A stretch of DNA of 64,000 nt from Paenibacillus glacialis. Lineage in GTDB: Bacteria; Bacillota; Bacilli; Paenibacillales; Paenibacillaceae. The notes beneath the pieces are model-generated. The model was not told where the DNA came from, searched no databases, and saw nothing but the letters and a program-made list of their open reading frames with translations. Of this stretch, positions 19,710 through 27,358 are shown piece after piece (positions within the stretch are counted from its first letter, which is position 1; every line of letters begins with the position of its first letter). Made by a program: the position numbers and the translations under genes. Location of the stretch: NCBI RefSeq assembly GCF_001637205.1, contig NZ_LVJH01000025.1, positions 1-64,000 on the forward strand. The letters are read 5' to 3'.

Positions 19710-19902
19710 ATAATCAACCTCCAACAATGTATTTACTCACAATATATTGTTGAGGAAGTAATATCGCTTGTATCCTAGTCTATGATTCTACTATTTAATT
19801 AAAATATGCTAGTGTTACACTTTCTTATACTTTAAATAAAGGAATGAACGCTATTTTTGTCGAATTTCACGGTATTCGGTACTGAAAACAGAAAGGGATT
19901 AG

Positions 19903-20592
19903 GTGGTTGTCGTGGCTACTATTCTGATTATTGAAGATCAGGAAGATGTTAATCTAATGCTGGCGGAGGCATTGACTGATGCAGGTTATAAAGTGAAATC
20001 ATCCTATACCGGCATGGATGGACTACAGGAAATTAAGGACAATCCATATGACTTGATTTTGCTTGATATTATGCTCCCCTACAAAAGTGGAGATGAAATA
20101 CTGAAAGAAATGCGGAGTTTTTCTAATTGCCCCGTAATCATCATTTCTGCAAAAGATATGGTAGGTACAAAAATAGACCTTTTGAAGTTGGGTGCAGATG
20201 ACTATATGACTAAGCCTTTTGATTTAGGTGAAGTCGTTGCGCGGGTCGAATCCAATTTGCGACGTACTCATCAGCAAACACAGGAGAATAATGTATTTCC
20301 TTATAAAGATATGGTGCTTGATGATCGTACAAAGCGTGTTTCTGTAAATGATATTGAAATTGAACTAACCGCAAAAGAATACATGATATTAGAACTGCTC
20401 CTTAAACACAGAGGCAAGGTTTTTACAAAAGCAAATTTATATGAATCCATATGGCAGGATGAATATCTCGGTGACGACAACGCCATCAAAACTCACGTCA
20501 GCAACCTGCGCAATAAGCTCAAAAAAGGTAATCCCAGCGAGTATTATATTGAAACGGTATGGGGCTTAGGCTATCGTCTATACAAAGAATAA
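19903..20592 (+). CDS. OmpR-family response regulator of an ABC-linked two-component system
   Basis: A 229-residue regulator: receiver domain with phospho-Asp55 (LILLDIMLP) and TKPFDLGE, then winged helix with ELTAKEYMILELLL and AIKTHVSNLRNKLK. The start may be GTG at 19903 (GAAAGGGA upstream) or GTG at 19912 (AGGTGG upstream); both fit. It is followed by an ABC ATPase, an ABC permease and a kinase, the arrangement of lantibiotic or bacitracin self-protection modules. Likely controls the downstream transporter. Confidence 0.9.
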   Translation: MVVVATILIIEDQEDVNLMLAEALTDAGYKVKSSYTGMDGLQEIKDNPYDLILLDIMLPYKSGDEILKEMRSFSNCPVIIISAKDMVGTKIDLLKLGADDYMTKPFDLGEVVARVESNLRRTHQQTQENNVFPYKDMVLDDRTKRVSVNDIEIELTAKEYMILELLLKHRGKVFTKANLYESIWQDEYLGDDNAIKTHVSNLRNKLKKGNPSEYYIETVWGLGYRLYKE

Positions 20593-20685
20593 ATTATCTC
20601 TTTCCTAACACTTTCCTTGTAGCTCTTAACCTTTTCTAAACCTTTGAACATTACACTTGATGATAGAAGGGACAGGTGAACAACA

Positions 20686-21609
20686 ATGATTGAACACGTT
20701 TTGAAAACGAATAACCTGACGAAAATCTATCATGGTGTCAATGTTTTGCATAATGTGTCGTTGACTTTAGAAGCTGGTAGAATATACGGCTTAATCGGAC
20801 AAAATGGCGCTGGAAAAACGACGTTAATGCGGTTAGTTACTGGGCTTAGTTTCCCCACAAGTGGCAGTATTGAGCTTTTTGGTCATAAGGGTGAATCCAA
20901 TTTACAGACTGAGCGAAAAAGGCTTGGAAGTATGATTGAGTATCCCAGTCTGACCCTAAGCATGACGGCAAAGGAAAACCTCAAACTTCATAGAATAATG
21001 CGAGGTATTCCCAACAAGGAAGTTGAAGACGAATTGTTAAAGCTGGTCGGTCTTGCTGATACTGGCAAAAAGAAGGTAAAAAATTTTTCGCTTGGTATGA
21101 AGCAGCGTCTAGGTATCGCTATCGCCTTACTCAGTAGCCCTGAACTATTGATCTTAGACGAACCCATCAACGGGCTTGACCCTTTGGGTGTGGTAGAAAT
21201 CCGCAATCTGCTGAAAAAATTATGCGAAGAACGGCAAATGACCATATTAATTTCAAGTCATAATTTGCCGGAGCTATATCAGACCGCGACGGATTATATT
21301 ATCGTCCATAAAGGTGAGCTCAAACAAGCTCTTACGCTTGAACAGCTTGATGAATGCTGTAAACAACATATCCTTATCCGTTGCAATGAGCCAGAGAAAC
21401 TGGTGAGCGTTCTAGAAATGGAATTTGATACTACCAATTACAAGGTAATGCCCGATAAAACGGTTAAGCTGTATGATTATTTGGATCAAAAAGAACGCGT
21501 ATCCAGAGTCCTCTATGAAAATGGGATTGTCGTTACAAACCTCTCAAACGAGGGAGAAACGCTTGAAAACTACTTTATTTCTATCATAGGTGGTGATCAA
21601 AATGTTTAA
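20686..21609 (+). CDS. ABC transporter ATP-binding protein, BcrA/LanF-like
   Basis: A 307-residue ATPase: Walker A GQNGAGKTT (residues 38-46), signature SLGMKQRLGIAI, Walker B LLILDEPINGLDP and the switch His in ISSHNLPEL. The extra C-terminal 90 residues and the NxL-x-KxY start are typical of BcrA/LanF-type exporters that remove bacitracin or lantibiotics from the membrane. It overlaps the permease start by 8 bases. The immediate target peptide is unknown. Confidence 0.92.
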   Translation: MIEHVLKTNNLTKIYHGVNVLHNVSLTLEAGRIYGLIGQNGAGKTTLMRLVTGLSFPTSGSIELFGHKGESNLQTERKRLGSMIEYPSLTLSMTAKENLKLHRIMRGIPNKEVEDELLKLVGLADTGKKKVKNFSLGMKQRLGIAIALLSSPELLILDEPINGLDPLGVVEIRNLLKKLCEERQMTILISSHNLPELYQTATDYIIVHKGELKQALTLEQLDECCKQHILIRCNEPEKLVSVLEMEFDTTNYKVMPDKTVKLYDYLDQKERVSRVLYENGIVVTNLSNEGETLENYFISIIGGDQNV

Positions 21610-22390
21610 TTTGATTCAGGCGGATTTATTTAAGTTGAGCAAATCAATGGCCATTAAGATTTTATTTGCACTTACAACTGTAAGTGCGGTCGTCATGGCG
21701 GTGATGGCATATTTGATACCACAAGGTAAGATTGAAGCCAACATGACTGGAATCGGTTTTATGTTCTCTGATGTAAACATGATAAGCATACTTGGCGCTG
21801 TTATCGCAGGCATTTTTATCTGCGGTGATTTCGATAACAAAACAATCCACGATGCAATTGCAAATGGCTGTAGCAGAGCGGCTGTCATCGTTAGTAAAGC
21901 AATCGTGCTGGGCTGTGCTATAACATTAATCCTGCTTCCCTATGTCATCATAACGGGTGTTGCTCTTAGCACAGGTTCCGAGTTCAGTATGGGATCCGTA
22001 GCCGTGGGCTTCCTGCACCTACTAACGTCATCGGATGGTTCTACAATAGATATATGGACACTATTATCCGCGTTGGTAACTTTAATTATCCTATACGTGG
22101 CACAACTGAGTGTCTGTGTACCCCTTGCCTTTGTGCTTAAGAAGCCTGTCCTCGTAGTAGCAATTTATTACGGGTTTTCAATTCTTACTGCACAGTTAAC
22201 GCGATTAAGCGATAGTTATCCAGTGTTTGGTCGTATTGTCTCATGGACGCCATATGGAGGTAACTACGCTTTTGTGACATTGGATACGGGAACGGGAGAC
22301 ATGGTCACAGCAATCACTGTTAGTATCCTATTTATGATTGTAATGATCGCTGTCACATACAGCGCATTTAGAAAGTCGGAAATTAAGTAG
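21602..22390 (+). CDS. ABC-2 type permease, LanE/BcrB-like
   Basis: A 262-residue protein with six predicted helices, starting with the amphipathic NLIQADLFKLSKS segment typical of this family. The ATG at 21602 is chosen over an upstream GTG at 21590 because GGTGGTGAT lies just upstream. It overlaps the ATPase gene and precedes the kinase by 17 bases. Together they likely form a peptide-antibiotic exporter. Confidence 0.87.
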   Translation: MFNLIQADLFKLSKSMAIKILFALTTVSAVVMAVMAYLIPQGKIEANMTGIGFMFSDVNMISILGAVIAGIFICGDFDNKTIHDAIANGCSRAAVIVSKAIVLGCAITLILLPYVIITGVALSTGSEFSMGSVAVGFLHLLTSSDGSTIDIWTLLSALVTLIILYVAQLSVCVPLAFVLKKPVLVVAIYYGFSILTAQLTRLSDSYPVFGRIVSWTPYGGNYAFVTLDTGTGDMVTAITVSILFMIVMIAVTYSAFRKSEIK

Positions 22391-22407
22391 CTGAGAGGTT
22401 GGTGAAC

Positions 22408-23310
22408 GTGTTGGCAATTGTCGTTGGTATTATGGTCATTCTTTTGATTGGGCTCGCCATGTATATCGCCTTTCTCCAGCGGCAATTGCGCAACATCAAT
22501 CGACAGTTGAACAAACGACTGACTGAACATACACGCCAACCTATTAGCTTGGATCTGCTGAGTAGGGAACTTAATACTTTGGCGATCCATATTAACAAAT
22601 GCCTAAAGGCGGAGGAAACCCTCCGTCTTAAAAGTATTCGTGAGGAAAAGCGTTTCAAAGAACTGATTGCAAATATTTCTCATGATTTAAGGACCCCTCT
22701 TACAGCGATCAAGGGCTATCAACAGCTTTTGGAGAAAGGTCCGCTTACAGAAGATCAGAAACACAAACTTCAAGTTGCACAAAAGAATGCAGATGAATTA
22801 GGCGTCCTAATTGACCACTTTTTCGAGTATTCTTATCTTGTAAATGCAGAGCCGAAGCTTAACCTTGAACGTGTTAACTTAACAAACCTTGTGGCCGAAT
22901 GCCTTGCTGAATCCATTAACAGCTTTGAAGCGAGCAATCTGATAGTATATTGGGAGGAAGTAACGTCACCAGTATTTGTCCTTGCCGATCAGGAAGTGAC
23001 GACGAGGATTATTCGAAATCTGATACGCAATTGTATTATACATTCCGCTGGTGATATACATGTGAGACTGTCGACCGAGCAAACCGCAGTGATTTCGTTT
23101 AGAAATCCTGTGAAGAATGCTTCTGCAATGGATGCTAAGCGAATTTTTGAACGATTCTATACCGCTGATAAGGCAAGGAACAAATCTACGGGACTTGGGT
23201 TATCTATTGTTAAGCTATTAGTAGAACAGATAGGTGGTAGCTCAAGCGCATTGTTGCAAGACGGTGTGATCGAGATTACTGTTGAAATTCCGCTACACGA
23301 TGAAGATTAA
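22408..23310 (+). CDS. Sensor histidine kinase with short N-terminal membrane anchor
   Basis: About 300 residues. A single N-terminal helix is followed by a short cytoplasmic linker (RQLRNINRQLNKRL), HisKA NISHDLRTPLTAI (His92) and an HATPase domain ending with KSTGLGLSIVKLL. There is no extracellular sensor domain, so it may sense through the membrane or through the adjacent ABC transporter. The start is GTG at 22408, with GAGAGG nine bases upstream; TTG 22399 and GTG 22402 are alternatives. It partners the regulator at 19903. Confidence 0.87.
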   Translation: MLAIVVGIMVILLIGLAMYIAFLQRQLRNINRQLNKRLTEHTRQPISLDLLSRELNTLAIHINKCLKAEETLRLKSIREEKRFKELIANISHDLRTPLTAIKGYQQLLEKGPLTEDQKHKLQVAQKNADELGVLIDHFFEYSYLVNAEPKLNLERVNLTNLVAECLAESINSFEASNLIVYWEEVTSPVFVLADQEVTTRIIRNLIRNCIIHSAGDIHVRLSTEQTAVISFRNPVKNASAMDAKRIFERFYTADKARNKSTGLGLSIVKLLVEQIGGSSSALLQDGVIEITVEIPLHDED

Positions 23311-23359
23311 TCACCAGGTATCGAACAACAGTCATAACAATAAAGGGGAACGAATCGCA

Positions 23360-24070
23360 ATGGTAGAAAAAATGGATTGGAAGAATGGCGCTCTAGGGCA
23401 GAAATTTATAGCTTCGTTTAGTGGAGGAAAGGATAGTGTCTTAGCTCTATATAAAGCAATGAAAGTAGGAACGGCAGTTGGACTGATCGTGATGATGGAG
23501 GAAGAAGGGAAACGTTCTCGCTCCCACGGAATGCCTCCAGAGCTCATACGCGCCCAAGCTCACTCTATTGGTCTACCTGTATATACTGCGGCTGCAAGTT
23601 GGACAGATTATGAAGAAGTGTTTACACGACTCTTGGAACAGGCTAAGAATCAAGGCGCAGAATTGTTAGTAACTGGAGATCTGGACATGCCCGCTCATGG
23701 TTGTTGGCATGATAAGGTTACGAAGAACGCTGGATTAAAGCTTGGGATGCCTCTATGGGAAATGGATCATAAAGAAGTAGTCGAGGAGTTTATCAATCTT
23801 GGATTTATCACGATCATTGTAACCGTAAACTTATCCTTAGGCATGCGAGAAGATGATTTAGGGCGAACGTTAACTCATGAATATGTACAAGAGCTTGAAG
23901 CTCGTGGTATTGACCCATGTGGAGAAGGCGGTGAGTTCCATACCACAGTCATAGATGGACCCCTTTTCGAACATCCTATTCCTGTTCGTAAATGTACGAT
24001 ATTAACGGATGGCGATTATGCTTTTTTGCCATTGGAACTAGATCAGACAGCAGATATGGGCACCTTATGA
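23360..24070 (+). CDS. Dph6-like PP-loop ATP pyrophosphatase family protein
   Basis: A 236-residue soluble protein of the diphthine-ammonia ligase (DUF71) family. The PP-loop SFSGGKDSVLAL binds ATP; EELLVTGD-type and GEFHTTVIDGPLF motifs near the C-terminus are family marks. Bacteria lack diphthamide, so the substrate differs from that of the eukaryotic enzyme and is not known. The ATG at 23360 is chosen because AAGGGGA lies 10 bases upstream; an upstream frame overlaps the kinase gene. It may be co-transcribed with the kinase. Confidence 0.82.
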   Translation: MVEKMDWKNGALGQKFIASFSGGKDSVLALYKAMKVGTAVGLIVMMEEEGKRSRSHGMPPELIRAQAHSIGLPVYTAAASWTDYEEVFTRLLEQAKNQGAELLVTGDLDMPAHGCWHDKVTKNAGLKLGMPLWEMDHKEVVEEFINLGFITIIVTVNLSLGMREDDLGRTLTHEYVQELEARGIDPCGEGGEFHTTVIDGPLFEHPIPVRKCTILTDGDYAFLPLELDQTADMGTL

Positions 24071-24170
24071 GTAAGGTTCCTCACTAGACAACACTCAATT
24101 GAATCCCCAATTTAGAACCTGACACAAAGACGGTCGATGATGAACATGGGAAATCTATAAGCACACTTAA

Positions 24171-24216
24171 AAACAGCTCCTTAGACTTTGATCTTAAGGA
24201 GCTGTTTCTTTTCTTT
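24171..24216. terminator. Bidirectional terminator
   Basis: A 13-bp stem AAACAGCTCCTTA / TAAGGAGCTGTTT with a T-rich tail, between the convergent Dph6-like and MATE genes. Confidence 0.88.
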
Positions 24217-24251
24217 ATTTTTTACTATACATAATAAGTGCCCAATACGTG

Positions 24252-25580
24252 TTACCTCCATTTTAAAGTTGTCTTTTTATAATAAATAAAGCTAACTACC
24301 ATACACATTATTTCTGCTACTACAAAGGAAAGCCAGAGACCGATATTTCCCATCATAAGCGGAAGGACAAAGAAACCACCGATCAACAATACATACCGTA
24401 AAATCGCTAAAATTGCGGATGTTCTCGGATTGTTGATTGCCGTGTAAAATACGTTTATTACAATGTTCACACCTACAAAAATAAAGTTGAAACTGTAAAA
24501 AGTGATGATTTCTTGTGATGTGAGAATAACGTCCAGATTATCTTTTACAAACACTGCAATCAGAGGGGATTTAAAAATAAGTAACATAGCGGTGCTAACA
24601 ACGCCAACAGATGTAACTACTTTGATTGCAAATGCTATTAGCTCTTTGATACGACTGTATTGTTTCGCTCCGTAATTCACGCTTGTAATTGCTCCTATTC
24701 CCCTCGATATTCCCATAATGACTGCAGTGACTATAAGGGAAATATACTGGACAACTGCGAAAGCTGACACGCCAATCTCACCAAATTTCGAGATCAGAAT
24801 CCAGTTAAAGATCATGAAAGAAAATCCTACACTGAACTGCGTAATTGCCTCAGAGGAGCCGTTATAGGCCATCAGACCAATGGCTTTGAAATCCGCTTTA
24901 CATTTTCCAATTCTCAAAGGGCTGTCCTTGCGAACAAATTTGGTGATGAACAAGATAAAGACGATTGTTGCGCTGATACCCGATGCCAATGCAGCACCGA
25001 AAATCCCCATTTTAAAAACATAAACAAAAATCAAATCTAATATGATATTGATAACTACCATCAGCATATTACCGACCATATATAGTTGGGGTTGTCCAAT
25101 GGATTGCAAAGAAATACCGAGAAAGATATTAAAAATGACGGGTATAACGAAAATGCCAAAAGTTTGTATATAATCTACAACCATAGGAAAAATAACGGTA
25201 TTCGCTCCAACCATTCTGGCAAGTAATTCGGGAAAAAACACAACACTTACGAAAATTACAACTGCAATAGCAAGAAGGCAGTAAAAGGCATTGTTGAAAT
25301 AGTGGTTTGCTTTTTCCTTATTACCTTCTCCTAAACTGATAGCGGTCAGTGTATTCCCACCAATCGCAATTAAAATTCCAATACAGGAAATAATATTGAA
25401 GATAGGGGAAGCCATATTGACTGCTGCAAGAGCGTTAGGACCAACAAAACGTCCCAAAATCAGTCCGTTAATAATTCCATATAAACACATGGAAAGTGAA
25501 GCTACAATGCCGGGGATAGCGTAGCCACGAAAAAGTGTAGACATTTTATCGTGTAGTAAATCAAGTTCTGCTGTTTTCAT
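24252..25580 (-). CDS. MATE family efflux transporter
   Basis: A 442-residue protein with 12 predicted helices in two repeats. Signature parts include FVGPNALAAVNMASPIF and AVVQYISLIVTAVIMGISRGIGAITSVNYGAK. It exports cations or drugs by H+ or Na+ antiport. The ATG at 25580 has GGAGAA nine bases upstream; the ATG at 25607 has no ribosome site. It diverges from a MerR-family regulator, with a perfect palindrome between them, which suggests regulation by that protein. Confidence 0.9.
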   Translation of the reverse strand: MKTAELDLLHDKMSTLFRGYAIPGIVASLSMCLYGIINGLILGRFVGPNALAAVNMASPIFNIISCIGILIAIGGNTLTAISLGEGNKEKANHYFNNAFYCLLAIAVVIFVSVVFFPELLARMVGANTVIFPMVVDYIQTFGIFVIPVIFNIFLGISLQSIGQPQLYMVGNMLMVVINIILDLIFVYVFKMGIFGAALASGISATIVFILFITKFVRKDSPLRIGKCKADFKAIGLMAYNGSSEAITQFSVGFSFMIFNWILISKFGEIGVSAFAVVQYISLIVTAVIMGISRGIGAITSVNYGAKQYSRIKELIAFAIKVVTSVGVVSTAMLLIFKSPLIAVFVKDNLDVILTSQEIITFYSFNFIFVGVNIVINVFYTAINNPRTSAILAILRYVLLIGGFFVLPLMMGNIGLWLSFVVAEIMCMVVSFIYYKKTTLKWR

Positions 25581-25657
25581 GTTAAATTCTCCATTTCTCT
25601 CGTTCATTTAAGTCATTTGTAGTAACGTCCACAATTCATTACAATGAAAAGGATAAT

Positions 25658-25676
25658 CTCTTGTGTAACACAAGAG
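25658..25676. promoter_or_regulatory. Candidate MerR-type operator
   Basis: A perfect inverted repeat CTCTTGTG-TAA-CACAAGAG in the 115-bp divergent region between the MATE and MerR genes. Its length (19 bp) and place fit a MerR-family site, although I did not find convincing -35/-10 boxes with the stretched spacer around it. Confidence 0.55.
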
Positions 25677-25695
25677 TCAATAGGAGAGTTAACAA

Positions 25696-26505
25696 ATGAA
25701 AACATATTATTCCATCGGCGAAACGGCAAAACTCGCTAGCACGACCATTGAAACCTTACGGCATTATGACAGAATCAGCTTGTTGAAACCGGCAAAAGTT
25801 GATAGTCACTCTGGTTATCGCTATTACTCGGATAAAGAATTAGTCTATCTGAACGTAATAAACTTCTGTAAACAAAAGAATATGCCGCTTAATATTATTA
25901 AAGATGTCTTTACGAATGACAGCTTCGAATATATTATTGATTTCCTCAAATTAACGGAGGATAAAATTGACGAAGAAATAAAACAATTACATAAAACAAA
26001 ATTACAACTCTTATCTTTAAGGGAACAGTATGAAAGTCAGAAGCTTTTATCCCCTGAACAACTGTCCGACAACAGCTTTTCTAGCAAACAAATAGAACAA
26101 AGAGTAATTGTAAAAATTCACTCTCTTCAACAACCGAGCATTGAAAACTTCAATCAAATGCAGGAAATTGTCTATCATCAGATCGGAGACAGCATGAGAA
26201 ATCAGTTTGTTTTTGATCAATCCGCAAATATCATAACTACTTTCGAGCCAACTGGAAGCCAATCTGCATTTTTTTCAGTTTGTGAGAAATACCCCGCACT
26301 GGCAGACGGTATTTCGATATTACCAAAAGGAGAATATCTCTATGGTTTTTGCTCAGAAGAGCAAAGAAACGTGGCTATAGAAAATATGATTAAACATGCT
26401 AGAAATGAATATGGTATAGAAATCCCCTTTATCATACAGTCGATTATTTTTACAGGCATGTTTCAATGGGTCTATGAAATTCAAGCGTTGTTGGAATGTA
26501 ATTGA
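25696..26505 (+). CDS. MerR family transcriptional regulator with C-terminal effector domain
   Basis: A 269-residue regulator. Residues 4-72 form the MerR helix-turn-helix (YYSIGETAKLASTTIETLRHYD, then YRYYSDKELVYLNVI). A coiled-coil helix (about 80-115) dimerises it, and residues 125-269 form a GyrI-like effector domain as in BltR/BmrR regulators of drug efflux. An AGGAGAG site precedes the ATG. Gene pairing with the divergent MATE exporter suggests local control of efflux. Confidence 0.88.
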   Translation: MKTYYSIGETAKLASTTIETLRHYDRISLLKPAKVDSHSGYRYYSDKELVYLNVINFCKQKNMPLNIIKDVFTNDSFEYIIDFLKLTEDKIDEEIKQLHKTKLQLLSLREQYESQKLLSPEQLSDNSFSSKQIEQRVIVKIHSLQQPSIENFNQMQEIVYHQIGDSMRNQFVFDQSANIITTFEPTGSQSAFFSVCEKYPALADGISILPKGEYLYGFCSEEQRNVAIENMIKHARNEYGIEIPFIIQSIIFTGMFQWVYEIQALLECN

Positions 26506-26603
26506 TCCTTGGCGGACTCCCCTGCAAGTACTATGCCCCATCTACATTCCTGAGCCAAAACGTAGTTAATATCAAAAGTAGTTACTATGAGGAGTGAAGG
26601 TTG

Positions 26604-27311
26604 ATGACATCCATTAATGCTAACAACGAAAACGAAGCTCAACAGCAGTATGAAACAGCAGTGAACAAAGCGAAGTTCTTTCTACCGTTGTATATCGTAG
26701 TTCCCATAATGTTCTGGTTGATTTTCCACTATAGCGGTACAGCAATGGAGTGGAAAGCGTTCGGATTAGGTGTACTTGGATGGGTAATCGCGTTCTTTCT
26801 AAGAGGGCCTCTGAGCGCGATTGTCATGAAAATGCCGAAGGAGAAGGCGACCACGATTATCGTAGCCTCTTCGGGTGTATTCGAGGAATGCGTTCGAATT
26901 GCGGTGTTGTTATTAACCAGTATGACGTTTTCTTGGTCACTCTCTATCGGTCAAGGTTGGGCAGCTATTGAAGTCCTCTTCGTGATTATCAACTTGATCG
27001 TCATGGTCTCACTTGCTAAACGTACCGATGATAAAGCGATCCAAGCTAAAGAAATGATCCAGATGCAAGGGAATATGAATGCACACCCAGTGTGGGGCAT
27101 AATTGAACGAATTTTTGCAAGTGCGTTTCATATCGGATGTACATTGCTGGTAGCGAAGTACCCTTGGTTGGTTGTTCTATTAATTCCTTTACATAGCTTC
27201 GTGAACTTATCAGCAATCAAATTATCGAAAAAATCCATGGTTCAAACAGAATTACTCATCGGTGTAATCGGTATAATTACGCTTGGTGTTGGAATACTTG
27301 TTTTTCAATAA
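26604..27311 (+). CDS. YhfC-type glutamic intramembrane protease family protein
   Basis: A 235-residue membrane protein with about six helices. It has the family's dispersed motifs: FEECVR (Glu94-Glu95, Arg98), ERIFASAFHIG (His176) and PLHSFVN (His197), which match the catalytic Glu/Glu and His pattern of the PrsW/CPBP-like and YhfC membrane proteases. ATG 26604 follows a GAGGAGTGAAGG site; TTG 26601 is the alternative. Substrate unknown. It is separate from the neighbouring MerR gene. Confidence 0.78.
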   Translation: MTSINANNENEAQQQYETAVNKAKFFLPLYIVVPIMFWLIFHYSGTAMEWKAFGLGVLGWVIAFFLRGPLSAIVMKMPKEKATTIIVASSGVFEECVRIAVLLLTSMTFSWSLSIGQGWAAIEVLFVIINLIVMVSLAKRTDDKAIQAKEMIQMQGNMNAHPVWGIIERIFASAFHIGCTLLVAKYPWLVVLLIPLHSFVNLSAIKLSKKSMVQTELLIGVIGIITLGVGILVFQ

Positions 27312-27320
27312 AAGACGAAA

Positions 27321-27352
27321 CAACAAGGGCACCCTTTTGGGTGCCCTTGTTG
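27321..27352. terminator. Terminator between convergent genes
   Basis: A perfect 14-bp stem CAACAAGGGCACCC / GGGTGCCCTTGTTG with a TTTT loop. The T-rich tail lies on the minus strand, so it best serves the glycoside hydrolase gene. Confidence 0.85.
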
Positions 27353-27358
27353 CTACAT

